Positions 22,081-36,000 of a stretch of DNA of 64,000 nucleotides are shown here, one piece after another. Position 1 is the first letter of the stretch. Each line of letters begins with the position of its first letter. The notes beneath the pieces are model-generated. The model was not told the DNA's origin, did no database searches, and worked only from the letters and a program-made list of their open reading frames with translations. The DNA is from an uncultured Bacteroidia bacterium (lineage in GTDB: Bacteria > Bacteroidota > Bacteroidia > Bacteroidales > Prolixibacteraceae): the NCBI GenBank assembly GCA_903850335.1, contig CAINLJ010000005.1, positions 1 to 64,000 of the forward strand, read 5' to 3'. The position numbers and the translations under genes are program-made.

Positions 22081-23430
22081 TTATTGAAACTTAATCCATT
22101 CAATATCAATAGAATTCCCATCCTTGAGCATGACAACCAGGTTATGAACTCCGGTAAGGAGTTTTGTTAGTTTTGCTTCCACGCTATTCCAGGCTGCACC
22201 TATCGGAACGTTAACTTCAACAATCACTGGTCCGTCGACATTATCGAGCCGGATTTGTAAAGAGCTCCCTTTTTCAGAAAATGCTTTGACCTCTACTGAT
22301 TTCAATTGTTCCTTCCCAAAATCGACCGCGTTGTATTTTACCCAGGCATCTTTGCCGTTAAGTACCGTTTTCCAACCATTAAAGGTATTGAGAGAATCCA
22401 GAAATGCCCCTGATGAACCGGTATCGCTTTTACTGCTGTAACGGTCAATTTTAATTTTATTTGTTGCTTTTGTCAGGCCAACACCACGCAAGGTTGGTGT
22501 AACTTTCCGAATTGTCCCATCAGAATTAAAGAAAAGACTATCTGCACAAATTGACCGGTTTTTATCGAATTTTGGGGAATAGGCATTCTGATGATAAAAC
22601 AGATACCACTGACCTTTAAACTGAACGAACGATTGATGATTGGTCCAGCAGTTCATGGGCGACTCGTCCATTACAACTCCAGCCATTTTGAAAGGTCCCA
22701 TTGGATTATCGCTAATCGCATATTCGAGCCGCTCGATTTTATTTTCTACGTGTGGGAAAGTCAGGTAATATATTCCATTACGCTCAAACAAAAATGGGCC
22801 TTCTTTCAATCCTTTCTGAGGAAGATTTGCTATTATCGTAGGCTCTGAGGCCAGTTCAGTCATGTTGTCTTTCAATTTTGCCACAACGATATTTCCCATA
22901 GCCCAGTACAAATAAGCCTGTCCATCTTTATCTATAAACACGTTGGGATCGATACCACTCACCCCTTTTATTGGCTCAGGCTGCGGAAAGTAAGGCCCTT
23001 CCGGTTTGTCGGCAATTGCGACGCCTATACCAAAACCTTTGCGTCCATTAGCATCGGCTATATTTTTATTCGCCGGAAAATAGAAGTAATACTTTCCGTT
23101 ACGTTCAATGCAATCGGGAGCCCACATGCTGTAAGAGGTTGAATCGACCCATTTCACCTTATTCTGGCTGACAATAACCCCATGGTCCGTCCAGTCTGTC
23201 AGGTTTTCAGAAGTAAACACATGATAATCAGCCATGCAAAACCAGTCCTTTCGTAAGTTTGTATTTGGAGGAACAGCAATATCGTGCGAGGGGAATACAT
23301 ACAATTTGCCATTGAATACCCTTGCTGTCGGGTCTGCTGAAAACTGGTTGCGAACAATTGGATTCTGAGCTGAGAGATTAATTACTCCAATAAGAGTTAA
23401 AACGAATATCAATGATTTAAAATTCTTCAT
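22081..23430 (-). CDS. GH43 glycosidase with C-terminal CBM6-like module, secreted
   Basis: The start at 23430 is chosen for the signal peptide MKNFKSLIFVLTLIGVINLS; an upstream reading inside the GH9 gene gives an arginine-rich stretch and is not credible. The propeller (about 20-310 of the mature form) has Asp in FSADPTARV, Asp in SGIDPNVF and Glu in LKEGPFLF. The last 130 residues form a beta-sandwich with the CBM6 style (WVKYNAVDFG, VEVKAFSEKG, GVHNLVVML) that ends IEWIKFQ. It is likely an arabinofuranosidase or xylosidase tethered to xylan chains by the module. It is a close relative of the cytoplasmic GH43 of this locus. Confidence 0.88.
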   Translation of the reverse strand: MKNFKSLIFVLTLIGVINLSAQNPIVRNQFSADPTARVFNGKLYVFPSHDIAVPPNTNLRKDWFCMADYHVFTSENLTDWTDHGVIVSQNKVKWVDSTSYSMWAPDCIERNGKYYFYFPANKNIADANGRKGFGIGVAIADKPEGPYFPQPEPIKGVSGIDPNVFIDKDGQAYLYWAMGNIVVAKLKDNMTELASEPTIIANLPQKGLKEGPFLFERNGIYYLTFPHVENKIERLEYAISDNPMGPFKMAGVVMDESPMNCWTNHQSFVQFKGQWYLFYHQNAYSPKFDKNRSICADSLFFNSDGTIRKVTPTLRGVGLTKATNKIKIDRYSSKSDTGSSGAFLDSLNTFNGWKTVLNGKDAWVKYNAVDFGKEQLKSVEVKAFSEKGSSLQIRLDNVDGPVIVEVNVPIGAAWNSVEAKLTKLLTGVHNLVVMLKDGNSIDIEWIKFQ

Positions 23431-23447
23431 AACTAATTTTATATTTA

Positions 23448-26090
23448 CTAATTCGCTTCTTTCACCAAATCCTGAACGGCATTGGCCAGAAAGATATACC
23501 AGGCCCCTCCGTCGATGATGCATTCATTTTCGCCCCACAAGAATGGCCAGTCATCTTTATTTTCAAGGTAGTCAGGGCTCAACAAGATCAGGCCGGGAAC
23601 GACACCACCGGCAATGGTTGCGAAATCGGCGCGGTTATTTCCATAGGCAGCTTTCTTGGAGTGAGCGCCAACGGCATTTACAAATGACAGATTGGAATAA
23701 GGATGACAACCGTAAATATAATTGAGTCCCTGAAAAACATATTCTTTGCCAATAATATCAGGGAAAGCCTTGTGCGCATAATAATTGGTTATTGCCCAAT
23801 TAATTACATTCGATGTTCCACCCCAGCCCCTGATTGACATAGGAACTCCGTAAGGATTTTCCTTTTTATTAAGGTCAATGGATTCCTTGTATTTAAGGAT
23901 GTAGTCTCTGAGTTTTGTTTTATATGCACCATCCATATACGGAACTGCCATTAGTGCTTGAATCAGGTTGCCACGACCGCCAAACCCGGCGAAATAACCA
24001 GAATTTGGCCCTTTCCGGATACTCATCCTATCGAGCATTGGCCATACTTGTTCCAGGAATCTGTCGGCATATTTCTGTTCTTTCGTGGTGATATATAATT
24101 GAATTGCTGGATTCAAATCGGCGCCTTGGCTCATCATTTTCATAAACGGATCTTCATTTTCTTTAGGAATCTTAGTTGCTGCATCAGCTTCTTCAAACAG
24201 CTTCTTAGCACATGCTAAACTTTTATCTGAAAGCTCGATGTTGTATCCTCGCAGTGCGCGACTGGCTTCAGCCATCGCTGCGGCAGTCTGATAATCAAGG
24301 AATGTCAACCGGTTCGTAAATGCCCAGCGGTCATCCAGCGTTCCGCTTGATAACCCATTTGTTTCGTAAGGTTTAAGATTTGGATTGTATGAAAGATTAT
24401 CGGTTTCATTGATTGCATCGCCAAGATGATGGTACTGGTGCAGATTAGGAACCACAATACCACGCACAGGATGGCCAATATTTTCGCATTGTGCAACCAG
24501 ATTTAAGGTGCCATGTTCAATCTGCTGCAGAATATCCGGTTTTCCATCGGGCCGATGAATATCGACGTAACGGGTTTTCTGGTCAATGCAGGTTTCATCC
24601 CGGTCAGTTTTGAAACTCTCCCAGGTATCCACAAAACTTGAAATAACGCTGTTATGAGAGCCAGTCTGAATATCGAAATCTCCTGCATCGAACCATCCGC
24701 CAATAGCCATTCCGGGAATACGTTCCAACGATTTGTATTTTGTATCGGTAGTAGGTCCCTGCACATACCCGTCAAAATGCTGGTGATTAATTGGTGCCTG
24801 AAGGCAATCATCCAGAAATGGAGCACCATGCCATACCCGGTAAGCTTCGTTTACTTCCATGTGGTCCATTTGAACCGGAAACCAAACATCCAGGGTCGGA
24901 TGCCAAACTTCATCGTAAACATTCGGTCCGATTGAAAAAGTATTTGTTTTTTGATCGCCGTACTGAATAAAATAAACCCCGGCTTCTTTTACGCAACTAA
25001 AGTCAAACCTGGCATAATTATATCTCAGGTATTTTCCCCAAACTTTTATATCCCCTTTAAATTTCTCAACAATTTTACCCTCTGTCGTCACCTGATATAC
25101 TGATGCTTTGGCTAATGGTTTATCATGCTGATCCAATTCTATAACAGCAACTTTTTCCTGACCTGGAATATAACCTACCTGGGAAAATCCAATGACCGGC
25201 TTCCTAATCCAATTTGGAATAGCATTGGGTTCGATGTACCACGTCAGCACTTTACCGGTTTTATTTGCCGGAATCAAACTTCGGACCACGTACCATCCGT
25301 TCTGGGCAAGGTTACGTCCATCAAATAACATCAGATCAGCATCAACTGACTGAATTTTTACCATTTGTTCAGGATCTTCAGGTGCCAGAACAATTGTTTT
25401 ACCTGAGACTACTGGATAAGGAACAATAAATTCTCCTCTGCCCCGATCATCAAAAGTGGTATGTCCGGCAAATTGAGGTATTTTTTTGCTGATCGGTTCA
25501 ATCCTGGTATTACTGGCTGGGTACCTCGGAAAATTTTCCGGTTTCCCATCCACAAAATAGCTCTTTTCAAAGTATGCAGAAGGTAAAAATTCAAGGTTAA
25601 ACCCTGCAACCCCTTCAAGCTGTCTGGGAAGTGGTTTATCTATAAATACGCTAATTTCCAATCCGTTATCTTTTGAGGAAACAGTAATTACTGAATTAAA
25701 ATTATAGGCTTTATAACTCAATTCAACGCTGATGGTGCTGGTTGCACGATCCACTTTTCGGTTGATGAGCGAAGGAACCAAATCCCATTGTTCCGGAGTG
25801 TTTTGCAGCCTGACAGCTCCACCTGTTGCGGTTCGTACACCGTGATGAATGATTTCAATTCCGGCAGTTTTTTCGTCGAAAAACATACCATTGTACTGGT
25901 CACTATAAACCATAATATTAACACCTTGTTTTTCGAAATACTCCAGATCATTGAGTTTTAGAAGCTGGCCAAGTGCAGGATTTGGGAGCGAAATACTGAT
26001 GAAAGTAACACAAACGGCCAATAAAAGCAGCAGTTTCTTAGTGTTGAATGGGCTTAATTGGATCAGCCTAACTTTAATTGCTTTTTTCAT
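23448..26090 (-). CDS. GH9 glucanase with N-terminal beta domain, secreted
   Basis: An 880-residue protein with a signal peptide (about 18-42, ending PALGQ). An N-terminal beta-sandwich of about 270 residues is followed by a CelD_N-type immunoglobulin domain (PVIGFSQVGYIPGQ, about 305-400) and the GH9 (alpha/alpha)6 domain. D468 and D471 in GGWFDAGDFDI are the base pair; E856 in WGENECI is the general acid. All catalytic residues are intact. GH9 enzymes cut beta-1,4-glucan, xyloglucan or mixed-linkage glucan, so the locus may also handle a glucan associated with xylan, or this member may act on another beta-1,4 backbone. It starts 2 bp after the GH43-F5/8C stop. Confidence 0.88.
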   Translation of the reverse strand: MKKAIKVRLIQLSPFNTKKLLLLLAVCVTFISISLPNPALGQLLKLNDLEYFEKQGVNIMVYSDQYNGMFFDEKTAGIEIIHHGVRTATGGAVRLQNTPEQWDLVPSLINRKVDRATSTISVELSYKAYNFNSVITVSSKDNGLEISVFIDKPLPRQLEGVAGFNLEFLPSAYFEKSYFVDGKPENFPRYPASNTRIEPISKKIPQFAGHTTFDDRGRGEFIVPYPVVSGKTIVLAPEDPEQMVKIQSVDADLMLFDGRNLAQNGWYVVRSLIPANKTGKVLTWYIEPNAIPNWIRKPVIGFSQVGYIPGQEKVAVIELDQHDKPLAKASVYQVTTEGKIVEKFKGDIKVWGKYLRYNYARFDFSCVKEAGVYFIQYGDQKTNTFSIGPNVYDEVWHPTLDVWFPVQMDHMEVNEAYRVWHGAPFLDDCLQAPINHQHFDGYVQGPTTDTKYKSLERIPGMAIGGWFDAGDFDIQTGSHNSVISSFVDTWESFKTDRDETCIDQKTRYVDIHRPDGKPDILQQIEHGTLNLVAQCENIGHPVRGIVVPNLHQYHHLGDAINETDNLSYNPNLKPYETNGLSSGTLDDRWAFTNRLTFLDYQTAAAMAEASRALRGYNIELSDKSLACAKKLFEEADAATKIPKENEDPFMKMMSQGADLNPAIQLYITTKEQKYADRFLEQVWPMLDRMSIRKGPNSGYFAGFGGRGNLIQALMAVPYMDGAYKTKLRDYILKYKESIDLNKKENPYGVPMSIRGWGGTSNVINWAITNYYAHKAFPDIIGKEYVFQGLNYIYGCHPYSNLSFVNAVGAHSKKAAYGNNRADFATIAGGVVPGLILLSPDYLENKDDWPFLWGENECIIDGGAWYIFLANAVQDLVKEAN

Positions 26091-26092
26091 GG

Positions 26093-27829
26093 CTAATACG
26101 ATGGTTCGCTTAGTTCGATGATGTGTTTTCCCTTCACAATGCCATTCTCGTTAAAAGCATCTATAGTAAAGTAATACCTCTGCAGTGCATTTAAACTTCT
26201 GATGGTTAAAGAATTAGTTCCAAGCACCTGATAATTTTGGAAGAGTTTGTCCTTACTGGTTCCATAACGAATGTTGTACCCAACAGCACCCGGTATTTTT
26301 GTCCAGCTTAAATCCACCACGCAACGGTCGGCTTCCGAACGCTTCAATCTAAAATATTTGACTTCTGAAGGAGCTTTTCCACTCCCAATTCCAAAGACAC
26401 GCAGACCGGCAATAGCAAAAGTGCCATCGGGAACCCTGTAATTGGTTAGCTTTATAAAGCGTCCTTTTACTGGTTTTGGCAACTCAATGTAATCGTGCGG
26501 AACATCAGTTTGATTCCCGGTTTTGTCGGCCAATGTATTCCATGTTTTGCCATCATTTGAATATTCAAGCAGGTATTGGTAGAAAATGTCTGGATGACGA
26601 CCCCTGATGCTGGTCCCGTTTTCGGCATAGTTAATCTGAATAGCATTTATGGTGCTTTGTTTCTGTAAATCCATGCTGATCCATTCGCCCTTTTCACCTG
26701 TCTTTGCACTCCAGTAGGTTCGGATATCTTCATTTGTTGCAAAATTCTTTGGATGATTCGGCAGCTCTGAAGAAACTTCAACTGGTTTGTTGTACGAGAG
26801 CAACATCCAGCCAGGGAATAACTCACAAGGATCGGAAATATTTTTTGTTGGAATATTAAACGGAAAATCTCCAAAACCAGTGTAGGCATACATTACACCA
26901 TCATCGTCGAAAAAAGTTGGAAACAATCCCAGACGCCTTTCGAACATATGTTTTTGCGAGATGGTCATAGTCGAGATGTGCCAATAGTTTCCATATTTAT
27001 CTTGAAAAGTACTGCTGTGTCCGGCGCCAGTGACAAAGCCCTCCGGCTTATAAGAAAATGGATTATGAGCCGCCAGCGTAAACGGACCAAGAGGATGATC
27101 TGCAACGTATACACCATCGCCATAGCTTTTAAATTCAGTTCCCGGACCGGCATATTGAAGGTAGTATTTACCATTGTGTTTGGTCATCCATGCCCCCTCA
27201 ATCCAGGGATTTTTGCCAACTTCGTTATAATCGCCTGACCTTTCCCATCCGTAGTTTTTTTTGTCACTGCTAATCACAGCAACCGATTTCCCAATTGGAT
27301 TCAGTGTTTTAGTATTCAGTTCAACCGCGTAAATTGGATTTACATTTGAACAACCATAGTAGAAGTATAAACGTCCGTCATTGTCAACAAATAAATCGGG
27401 ATCGGTCATCCCAATCGGAAATGAAGGGTTGGCAATTTCCCATTTCCCTGATTTTGGGTAGGCAGTTTTATAGATAATCAGCGGAGGATCATTTTTAGAA
27501 GCCATGAAATACAGTGTGTCGTTCATAACCACCACAGTTGGAGCATAGTCTTCTAAAGGAAGGTCTCTGGTTGTAATTAAATCCCAGCCGATTAAATCAG
27601 TAGAATGAAAATACCCACCCGATTTTGAAGCAAAAAGGTAGTATTCGCCTTTGAAAGTAACCATTGTAGGATCCGCTGCTTCCCGGCGCGAGGGTGCATC
27701 AGGACAAAACCTGTAACTCAGGTTCATCGGATTACATATGGTGGCTTGATTCGGCTTGTTTTGTGGCCTGGCAACAAGTGTACAAGTCAAAAGAACAATG
27801 AAAAGTAGCGGTTTGGTTAGTTGTTTCAT
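26093..27829 (-). CDS. GH43 with F5/8 type C (CBM32-like) and fibronectin III domains, secreted
   Basis: A 578-residue exported protein (signal peptide ending near LVARPQ). Domains in order: a GH43 propeller at about 30-340 with Asp in REAADPTMV, Asp in GMTDPDLF and Glu in WIEGAWMTK; a discoidin-like F5/8C module at about 350-480 (ISMDLQKQSTINAIQI, GRFIKLTNYRVPDG); and a short fibronectin III-like domain to the end (VDLSWTKIPGAVGYNIRYG). This architecture is common in secreted debranching enzymes. Activity on arabinose or xylose side groups is the family expectation. It lies directly between the GH9 and the double esterase. Confidence 0.88.
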   Translation of the reverse strand: MKQLTKPLLFIVLLTCTLVARPQNKPNQATICNPMNLSYRFCPDAPSRREAADPTMVTFKGEYYLFASKSGGYFHSTDLIGWDLITTRDLPLEDYAPTVVVMNDTLYFMASKNDPPLIIYKTAYPKSGKWEIANPSFPIGMTDPDLFVDNDGRLYFYYGCSNVNPIYAVELNTKTLNPIGKSVAVISSDKKNYGWERSGDYNEVGKNPWIEGAWMTKHNGKYYLQYAGPGTEFKSYGDGVYVADHPLGPFTLAAHNPFSYKPEGFVTGAGHSSTFQDKYGNYWHISTMTISQKHMFERRLGLFPTFFDDDGVMYAYTGFGDFPFNIPTKNISDPCELFPGWMLLSYNKPVEVSSELPNHPKNFATNEDIRTYWSAKTGEKGEWISMDLQKQSTINAIQINYAENGTSIRGRHPDIFYQYLLEYSNDGKTWNTLADKTGNQTDVPHDYIELPKPVKGRFIKLTNYRVPDGTFAIAGLRVFGIGSGKAPSEVKYFRLKRSEADRCVVDLSWTKIPGAVGYNIRYGTSKDKLFQNYQVLGTNSLTIRSLNALQRYYFTIDAFNENGIVKGKHIIELSEPSY

Positions 27830-27838
27830 TGCTAGGTT

Positions 27839-31076
<3,238 letters not shown>

Positions 31077-31114
31077 TTCGGTCCATTTATTCATGTGCAT
31101 TTGATTTCAAAGAG

Positions 31115-31146
31115 AAAGGGGGAAAGCACAATGCTATTCCCCCTTT
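31115..31146 (-). terminator. Strong hairpin between susD and GH8 (attenuator-like)
   Basis: Read on the minus strand, AAAGGGGGAA pairs with TTCCCCCTTT and the inner AGCA pairs with TGCT around a three-base loop, giving 14 base pairs with one bulged base. The 3' side is followed by CTCTTTG, not by a long T-run, so termination would be only partial. It lies 59 bp after the susD stop and just before the GH8 start. Such a site could set higher expression of susCD than of the enzyme genes, or protect the susCD message from 3' decay. Confidence 0.7.
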
Positions 31147-31204
31147 ACTTCTGCAATGCCAGGATTAGCTTACATTCCTAAAAATGCAAATTGATTTCAT
31201 TCCA

Positions 31205-33049
31205 TTATTTGTAAGCAGCATTTTGATCACACAATGGGTTTTTCAATATTTCGTCTGTTGGAATTGGCATATCCATCTTTAACAGATTGAAATCATAAGT
31301 ACGATAAGTGTGATAGTCATCCCTTACCAAAGGGTTATTGGCTGGATAACCTACGCCTTTAGGATAATTGTGCGTAATATGGTCCTGAATAAAACCAGAA
31401 CGGATTAAATCCTGAGCAAGACACCATTCAGCATTAAACTCCCTGCGACGTTCCTGCCCTAAGGCAACTAACCATACAGGAGATGTAAAACCTTTAGTGG
31501 ATTTTAACTGAGTATAGTAAGTCTGAGCATCAGGAACAACGACAGGAGTAGAATTGAATGGAAGAGGATAAGTAGTAGGCGATACCATTGGAGGATTAGA
31601 GCCATTGCCATTAAAGAAAGTAGTAAGTTGTTGATAATAAGGTAGATAAATTGATGTTAGAGGAGCAGAATTACCAACTTCCAGATTACCCCAGGCACGA
31701 TCACGAATTTTAGCAATAAGGCCCCAGGCTGTTGCATCACCTTCACCATTCAAATTAAACAAGCATTCTGCATAGTCCAATAAAACATTGGCATAACGTT
31801 TATAATATATCTGTTGAGAACCCCATGGGGCCTGATAGTTTGAACGGGTTGAACGCCAGTATTTATTCGTCCAGATGGAAGGAGCATATTCACCACTATT
31901 TGAAAAGTGGTAATGCGTATCTATACTATCAGGAACTGTAAGACTTTGCTGTAAATAAGGATGGTATCCATAGTTTGTGGTTGATTTCCACGCAGGATCA
32001 ATATTCCTTATAGCGCCTGTAACACCAGAGGCCTCACGACGTTTGTCACCTGGTTCATAGGAACTCCACCATTCCCAGGAGAGGTATAAGGTACCCCATC
32101 CACCGAGAGAGCCACAAGCAACAAACTGTACCATCCAGTTGTGGGCATTCGACAGATTAGACCACTGATTCCATTGCGAACCTTCGTCAAGAACCTCTTC
32201 CCAAATACATTCTTTTGTCCAGACAGCACCCGGATCCCACAACGTGGTGAACGATTTATTTAATTCGTATTTACCGCTGGCAATAACCTGTTCAAAAGCG
32301 GTCTTTGCTAATCCGTAGTCTGCAGTAGCTTCGGCAGGAACACGGTATGCTTTCCACATATAAGCTTCTCCTAAATATGAAAGAGCAAAACCTTTGGTAA
32401 TACGTCCATACTCACCATTTAATGGGTCCCATTGAAGTTCATCAGCTGCGACTTTCAAGTCTGCAATGATGAAATCCCACATTTCTGCAAAATCCTTAGC
32501 ACGGGCTTTAGCCGGAGTGTTAATGTAATTTTCTCCTGTTGCCAGCATCGGCACACGACCGAACGCTTTTGCAAGCCACATATAAAAGAAAGCGCGAATG
32601 CCCCGGGCCTGACCGTCAAGCGATTTTTTTAAATCAGCATTAATGATGGCATTATCTGCAGCTTCAAGACCGGCAAGGAAATCGTTGCAACGCGTAATTG
32701 CATTATAGGCATGTTTCCATCCCCCGAGCAATTCAGGGCTGCCTGGAGTCCAGTTTTGCTGGTTCCAGTCTTTATCCCAGCCTGTTGCCTGAGTATCCAT
32801 TGTAGGATGGCCGCCGATAAACAAATTCGGTTTAATACCCCAGTCTCCGTCAGTATTATCCGGAAGCATCATTGTATAGCAACCAACAAGACCACCCTTG
32901 GCTTGATCCGCTGTTTTAAACATCTGATCAGCAGCCAACAGACTATACTGGTCCACCTTTAAAAACTTTTTATCATTACAGGAGCTCATTCCTGTCAGGA
33001 ATAAAACACCGGCGAGTGAATAATATAATATTCTTAATAATTTTTTCAT
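31205..33049 (-). CDS. susD: SusD-like surface glycan-binding lipoprotein
   Basis: A 614-residue lipoprotein: the signal peptide ends in GMSSC with C24 as the lipidated residue. The SusD alpha-helical TPR scaffold is seen in the N-terminal part (AYNAITRCNDFLAGLEAAD, GQARGIRAFFYMWLAKAFG), and the C-terminal part ends with the usual RTYDFNLLKMDMPIPTDEIL. It would bind long oligosaccharides on the outer face and act as a lid on the SusC channel. It is rich in tryptophan, which fits carbohydrate stacking, but no specific binding residues can be assigned. It starts 27 bp after the susC stop. Confidence 0.96.
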   Translation of the reverse strand: MKKLLRILYYSLAGVLFLTGMSSCNDKKFLKVDQYSLLAADQMFKTADQAKGGLVGCYTMMLPDNTDGDWGIKPNLFIGGHPTMDTQATGWDKDWNQQNWTPGSPELLGGWKHAYNAITRCNDFLAGLEAADNAIINADLKKSLDGQARGIRAFFYMWLAKAFGRVPMLATGENYINTPAKARAKDFAEMWDFIIADLKVAADELQWDPLNGEYGRITKGFALSYLGEAYMWKAYRVPAEATADYGLAKTAFEQVIASGKYELNKSFTTLWDPGAVWTKECIWEEVLDEGSQWNQWSNLSNAHNWMVQFVACGSLGGWGTLYLSWEWWSSYEPGDKRREASGVTGAIRNIDPAWKSTTNYGYHPYLQQSLTVPDSIDTHYHFSNSGEYAPSIWTNKYWRSTRSNYQAPWGSQQIYYKRYANVLLDYAECLFNLNGEGDATAWGLIAKIRDRAWGNLEVGNSAPLTSIYLPYYQQLTTFFNGNGSNPPMVSPTTYPLPFNSTPVVVPDAQTYYTQLKSTKGFTSPVWLVALGQERRREFNAEWCLAQDLIRSGFIQDHITHNYPKGVGYPANNPLVRDDYHTYRTYDFNLLKMDMPIPTDEILKNPLCDQNAAYK

Positions 33050-33076
33050 AATATTCGTTGTATTTATGTGAAAGAA

Positions 33077-36000
33077 TTAGAATTGAATGTTCAGGCCCAG
33101 GGAAAAAACACGCGGCATAGGATAACGTCCGGTATCCAATCCAGTATAGAGTACACTTCCTTGTCCTACCTCAGGGTCACCATATTTATTATATGAGGAG
33201 ATCGTGAGTAAGTTTTGAACAGAAGCACTAATGCGTGCACTTTCGAGGCGAACGACCTTCAACAACTTCTTTTCAATAGTATAACCAACCTGAATATTGC
33301 TGATTTTGAAGTAATCACCTTTTTTAAGCCAGGCATCAGAACCTCGGCTATTGTAATTCAAATCGAGGAATGACAATCTGGCATAAGTTCCGTTCAGATT
33401 TTCAGGAGTCCAGGCATTTTTGGCAACCTCCTTCAAAAGGTTGGGTGTTGTACCGTTATCGCTGGGAAACATGTCGGTTAGGGTCATGGCAGAGTAAGAA
33501 TAGATTTGTGCGCCATAAACTCCGTATCCGTAAATCATAAAATCCCAGTTCTTATAGGAAGCAGTGATGTTTAAACCATAGTTTAATTTAGGGAAACCAT
33601 TACCTAAGATAGTCATATCCTTTTCATCAATGAAACCATCACCATTCAAATCTTTATACTTATAATCACCTGCAACGGTTTTTGATCCATTATTGAATCC
33701 GCCTGGGTGACCGGCAGCTATAGCAGCAGCATTGGCAGCATCAATCTCTGCCTGATTTTTGTAAATATGGTCTACTTTATAACCATAGAAAGAGCCTACG
33801 GCATATCCTTCACGCATGATCGAGTGACTGTTCCAGTGAGTCCCTGATGGAGCACCTACCGCACCTACGTTAGAACCATCGCCGGTCGCACCTGTGTTTT
33901 CAAAGAATATATCATTTCCAATATTTGAAATCTTGTTTTTCACGCTCGATCCTGTTACAGTGGCGCCAAAATTCCAATCCTTATTAATCTGCTTCTTATA
34001 ATTTAGACTGAATTCAATCCCCTTATTATCAATTCCTCCTAAGTTCGTGTAAACTTTATCGTAACCCGATGATGGACGAATATTTAACCAATTCAACAAA
34101 TCTTTTGAGGAACGGGTGAAATAATCCACGGTAATATTCAAACTATTGTTCAATATCCCAAGATCAATACCGATGTTCTTTTGTTCATTGGTCTCCCATT
34201 TCAACTTAGTATCAGCTAAGGTTCTAACAGTCCCAACAACAGGAATTTTTGATGATGAACCAGCGCCTAAAACTCCATTCTGCGGATAATAATTGTACTG
34301 AATATTAGCTGAAGATAATGCGGCTGTTGCCTGATCACTATTTTGATTACCTGAGTTTCCTGTTTGCCCCCAACCTAAGCGAAGTTTCAAATTATTGATA
34401 ATTGGATTACCTTTCATGAAATTCTCTTCTGAAATGCGCCATGCAGCGGCTGCTGATGGGAAGGTACCCCATGTGTTATCCACACCAAATCTGGAAGAAC
34501 CATCGCGACGAATCGTACTCGTAAGAATATAACGGTCCTTCAAACTATATTGTGCACGACCAAAATAAGACAACGTATGGATTTCTAAGTTATAAGCGCC
34601 ATCACCCGATCTTGCAGTAGGAAGATTGGTCAATGCAATAGCACGGATGTTATCGCCGGGGAAATCATTACCGGCGGCATTACTCCAGTTTCCGAACTCC
34701 CTGCTCACTGAATTACCCGCCATTAAAGTCAGATTGTGAATATCACTCTTCAAGTTGTACGTTAAATAACTCTCAAGCTGAATTGTGTTATAGTTACTAT
34801 TATTGATTTGCAAATAATACTTGGAATCGTAATTAAACAATGGAACCTGTGTTACGCCGTCTGGCATGTAACGTTTCTTATTGCCATAGAAGTTATAATA
34901 GTTATCAGCAGAAAAATTGTAGGATCCTACTGTTTTAAAAGTTAACCCTTTAAACAATTTAATATTGGCATATGCGCTGATTATGGTTTGGTTATGTTTG
35001 GATATACCGGTCTGTTCCATTTGTTCTGCAACATAATTACTTCCCAGATTTCCATCAAAAGAACCTATATTACCCTGAACAGGAGTACCAAAAGTTCCAT
35101 TCGCGTTTCTAACGTTCGGACTTACAAGGGCACCTGTGGAAGGGTCTACATAATCCATTGTAGGACAGAGGAAAGCCCAGTCGCGGATAGAAGAAAGATT
35201 CCCATTATTACCGAAACCGGCATTGTTGCCTTTCGATTCACTATGAATAAAATTAATGTCTCCACCAATTTCCAGGAAATCAGCTACTTTGCTTACTACA
35301 CTTGCACGAGCTGTTATACGTTTGGCATTCGAATTGATCACAATACCATCATGATTCAAATAACTTAATGAGAAGAATTGCTGGGTTTTTTCACTACCAC
35401 CCTGAGCAGAAACTGTATATTGCTGTCTAAGGGCGGCAGAACGTGTCATTTCCTTTTGCCAGTCAATGTTCTTTCTTTTACCGTCATATTGAGCAGAAAA
35501 AATCGGATTAGCCAGATTAGTACCATCGTTTATACGGGCCTGACGAATATTCTTCGCAAACTGGTCTACATCACCAACGTCCAATCTTGCAGCCAGATTT
35601 TGGACACCATAGTCGGCCGTAAAAGTAATATGTGCAGCGCCTATCGAACCATGTTTGGTAGTAACCATAATAACACCATTGGCACCAGCTGAACCATAAA
35701 TAGCCGTTGCAGAAGCATCTTTCAGAATTTCAATACTTTCAACATCACTTGGGTTAAGAAAATTGGCATCTTTACCCACCACTACACCATCAATTACATA
35801 AAGCGGTTTGGTGTCACCATTAATTGTTGCAACTCCGCGGATTTGAATAGAGCTGTTTGCATCCGGAGAACCGTCTTGTGCTGAAATCACTACACCTGCA
35901 GCCTGACCTTTCATCCCTTGTAAAATGTTCGTAGGTGTCCTTTTCATCATATCCTGAGTATTAACTGCAACAACGGCACCTGAAATATCGCTCTTCTTTT

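Noticed and set aside
23431-23523. Longer N-terminus for the GH43-CBM6 protein, extending into the GH9 gene
   Set aside because: The extra 31 residues are arginine- and glycine-rich and come from the GH9 3' end read in another frame; the ATG at 23430 starts a perfect signal peptide.
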